This document shows, piece by piece, positions 19,983 through 21,497 of a stretch of DNA of 21,497 nt. Both the position numbers and the translations under genes were made by a program. Position 1 is the first letter of the stretch, and each line of letters begins with the position of its first letter. The notes beneath the pieces are model-generated. The model had not been told where the DNA came from, searched no databases, and was given only the letters and a program-made list of their open reading frames with translations. The DNA lies in the IMG/VR virus record IMGVR_UViG_3300022929_000261, positions 1 to 21,497 of that record; one strand, 5' to 3'. The stretch is from a virus.

Positions 19983-20963
19983 ATGGCTAAAAAATTAAAC
20001 CTTCAAGATGAGAGGGACTACTTCAAGCCTTTCAACTACCCATGGGCATATGATGCCTGGTTGAAGCACGAACAGTCTCATTGGCTACACACCGAAGTAC
20101 CAATGGCAGAAGATGTGAAAGACTGGAAGAATCGTTTAACCGATTCAGAGAAAGCATTTCTAACAAATATTTTTAGATTTTTTACTCAAGGTGATATTGA
20201 TGTTGCAGGCGGCTATGTAACAAACTATCTCCCCTATTTTCCACAGCCTGAAGTGCGCATGATGCTTGCTGGATTTGCCGCAAGAGAAGCACTACATGTT
20301 GCGGCTTATTCGCACCTAATAGAGACTCTAGGAATGCCGGAATCGACCTACAACGAGTTCCTAGAGTATGAAGCGATGAAAGACAAGCACGAATATTTCA
20401 TGGATTTAGCAAACTCTAATGGCACCAAAGAGTCTGTTGCTACTAACATTGCCGCTTTTTCTGCATTCACTGAGGGTATGCAGTTGTTCTCCTCTTTCAT
20501 CATGTTGCTTAATATGCCGCGACACGGTAAGATGAAGGGTATGGGACAGATTGTTACTTGGTCTATTGTTGATGAGACAATGCATGCCGAGTCAATGATT
20601 AAACTGTTTAGAACCTATGTCGAAGAAAATCTTGAGTTGTGGAATGACAGTCTCAAAAGTAAAATCTATACCATTGCTGAAAAGATGGTAGAACTTGAAG
20701 ACAAGTTTATTGACCTAGCATTTGCTATGGGTCCGATGGAAGGGCTGACCAGTGAGGATGTTAAAAAATACATTCGATATATTTGTGACAGAAGATTGAT
20801 TAGTTTGGGACTCAAAGGGATTTTCAAAGTCAAAAAGAATCCTCTTCCCTGGGTAGAAGAAATGATTAACGCACCTACTCACACAAACTTTTTTGAGAAT
20901 AGGGCAACTGACTACGCAAGAGGCGCACTCTCTGGTGATTGGTCGGATGTGTGGGCGGCTTAA
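19983..20963 (+). CDS. nrdB: class I ribonucleotide reductase, beta subunit
   Basis: A 326-residue radical-generating subunit, the partner of the alpha subunit encoded upstream. All metal ligands are present with the class I spacing: Asp71, Glu102 and His105 (REALH), Glu164 (AFTEG), Glu198 and His201 (DETMH). The radical Tyr is Tyr109 (HVAAY), at the E. coli Tyr122 position, so it looks like a tyrosyl-radical enzyme and not a Tyr-less variant. The segment between the two ligand pairs is shorter than in E. coli NrdB. The C-terminus DWSDVWAA would dock on the alpha subunit. An AGGA lies five bases before the ATG. The stop overlaps the next start. Confidence 0.95.
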   Translation: MAKKLNLQDERDYFKPFNYPWAYDAWLKHEQSHWLHTEVPMAEDVKDWKNRLTDSEKAFLTNIFRFFTQGDIDVAGGYVTNYLPYFPQPEVRMMLAGFAAREALHVAAYSHLIETLGMPESTYNEFLEYEAMKDKHEYFMDLANSNGTKESVATNIAAFSAFTEGMQLFSSFIMLLNMPRHGKMKGMGQIVTWSIVDETMHAESMIKLFRTYVEENLELWNDSLKSKIYTIAEKMVELEDKFIDLAFAMGPMEGLTSEDVKKYIRYICDRRLISLGLKGIFKVKKNPLPWVEEMINAPTHTNFFENRATDYARGALSGDWSDVWAA

Positions 20964-21136
20964 TGAAGACTAGAGCATTGGATTGCATATCATGTGAGTC
21001 CGTTTTCTCTGTTGAACATAACATGGATGACCACTTCTACCCTGTAGAGTGGTGTCCTTTTTGCGGTAGTAAATTGGATTTAGAAGAAACGATAGATGAA
21101 GACTATTTAGAACCTGATGAGGAAATCGAACTATGA
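20963..21136 (+). CDS. small zinc-ribbon-type protein
   Basis: A 57-residue protein with two Cys pairs, Cys8-x2-Cys11 (DCISC) and Cys31-x2-Cys34 (WCPFC), a rubredoxin-like zinc ribbon. The last 20 residues are strongly acidic (EETIDEDYLEPDEE). The ATG at 20963 overlaps the nrdB stop (TAATG), so it is probably translationally coupled; an in-frame ATG 24 bases earlier would lie inside nrdB. Function unknown. The acidic tail may mimic nucleic acid or bind a basic partner. Confidence 0.65.
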   Translation: MKTRALDCISCESVFSVEHNMDDHFYPVEWCPFCGSKLDLEETIDEDYLEPDEEIEL

Positions 21137-21369
21137 GCCAATGGCACGGAGGAAAAGGATCTGCTCCTCGCCCACGGAATGTGGATAAGAAAACATGGGA
21201 AGAAAATTGGGAGAGGATATTCGGTAAGAAAGATGCAGATGCAGAATACGAATCCGACAATCCACTTGAGCGTCCGTATAACTATAAAGAAAAACAGCAG
21301 GACCTTACTGAATTAAATAGTGATGGAAATCGTGACAGAGGTAGATATGGGGAAGACCTGTCTGAGTGA
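21133..21369 (+). CDS. conserved small phage protein
   Basis: A 78-residue, highly charged protein. The start SQWHGGKGSAPRPRN followed by WERIFGKKD fits a small protein family I recall from marine T4-like phages (GGKGS then R and W-x-x-IFGKK). The second half is polar and disordered-looking. No cysteine, membrane segment or enzyme motif is visible. The start overlaps the previous stop as ATGA. Function unknown. Confidence 0.65.
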   Translation: MSQWHGGKGSAPRPRNVDKKTWEENWERIFGKKDADAEYESDNPLERPYNYKEKQQDLTELNSDGNRDRGRYGEDLSE

Positions 21370-21497
21370 AAAAAAATATTGTGCGATGCCTTTTAGGTTT
21401 GCTACTTTTATTCAAACAGGTGAGCAGATAGTTTGCAACCCTACTTGGTGCAATCACCCTCCTCTGTCAGGAGATACAGTAAAAGAAAAATTCAATA
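21347..21497 (+). CDS. partial gene cut by the window end, possible SPASM/radical-SAM-like start
   Basis: ATG at 21347, five bases after AGAGG, opens a frame that runs to the end of the window (50 codons). It overlaps the previous gene by 23 bases. The peptide contains KKYCAMPFRFATFIQTGEQ and then CNPTWCN. The pattern Cys-x-x-Pro-Phe, then a Gly-turn and Cys-rich segment, is reminiscent of the Cys motifs at the start of phage SPASM/radical-SAM-type proteins. The evidence is thin because only a fragment is visible. Confidence 0.4.
   Translation, partial: MGKTCLSEKKYCAMPFRFATFIQTGEQIVCNPTWCNHPPLSGDTVKEKFN

Noticed and set aside
1-21497. CRISPR array, insertion sequence or rRNA gene
   Set aside because: No regularly spaced direct repeats, no transposase or inverted-end element and no rRNA-like sequence were seen. 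No gene-free stretch exceeds 300 bases.

Overview
The window looks like a piece of a T4-like (myovirus) genome, most likely a marine phage. All genes lie on the + strand, are packed with ATGA/TAATG-type overlaps, and the DNA is AT-rich. T4-type genes recognisable from motifs include a lysozyme with the gpE catalytic spacing, a gp61-type primase, an endonuclease VII-like nuclease, class I ribonucleotide reductase subunits with a glutaredoxin, and four perfect T4-type late promoter octamers (TATAAATA), each just upstream of a start codon. Several hypothetical proteins resemble families I remember from marine T4-like phages. No photosynthesis gene is seen and the host cannot be named.

Layout. 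(1) 1-934: an island with tRNA-Arg(UCU), tRNA-Thr(UGU) and tRNA-Ile(UAU), a decayed tRNA-Arg copy, an endonuclease VII-like gene and a small ORF. Two reading frames stop inside tRNA genes. (2) 959-3942: an envelope/sugar-type group with a short UDP-glucose dehydrogenase-like protein, a family 2 glycosyltransferase and an SGNH hydrolase, interleaved with small conserved proteins. (3) 3951-9453: a late-promoter region with a protein carrying nucleotidyltransferase/RNA-ligase-like motifs, a HIGH-type nucleotidyltransferase, the lysozyme, a 663-residue protein with a polynucleotide-kinase-like N-terminus and very basic C-terminus, a small basic protein and a thermonuclease. (4) 9507-14552: a 2OG-Fe(II) hydroxylase-like protein, a 580-residue modular acidic/basic protein, probable virion proteins and a coiled-coil membrane protein. 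(5) 14585-21497: after a near-consensus sigma70 promoter, replication and nucleotide metabolism: primase, EF-hand/AT-hook protein, ThyX, NrdA, QueC-like ATPase, glutaredoxin, methyltransferase, NrdB, two small proteins and a truncated gene at the right edge.

Most interesting idea: three proteins in region 3 start with a short tag (for example MKSLRTYIAE) that closely resembles the T4 capsid-targeting sequence (MKTYQEFIAE, from memory) and carries the (L/I)-x-E site cut by the prohead protease. A fourth has the tag at its C-terminus. Two tagged proteins look like a ligase-like nucleotidyltransferase and a polynucleotide-kinase-like enzyme. This suggests, as inference, that the phage packages a nucleic-acid end-processing toolkit in the head and injects it with the DNA. 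Late promoters in front of the two tagged enzyme genes and the modular protein fit a head-associated role.
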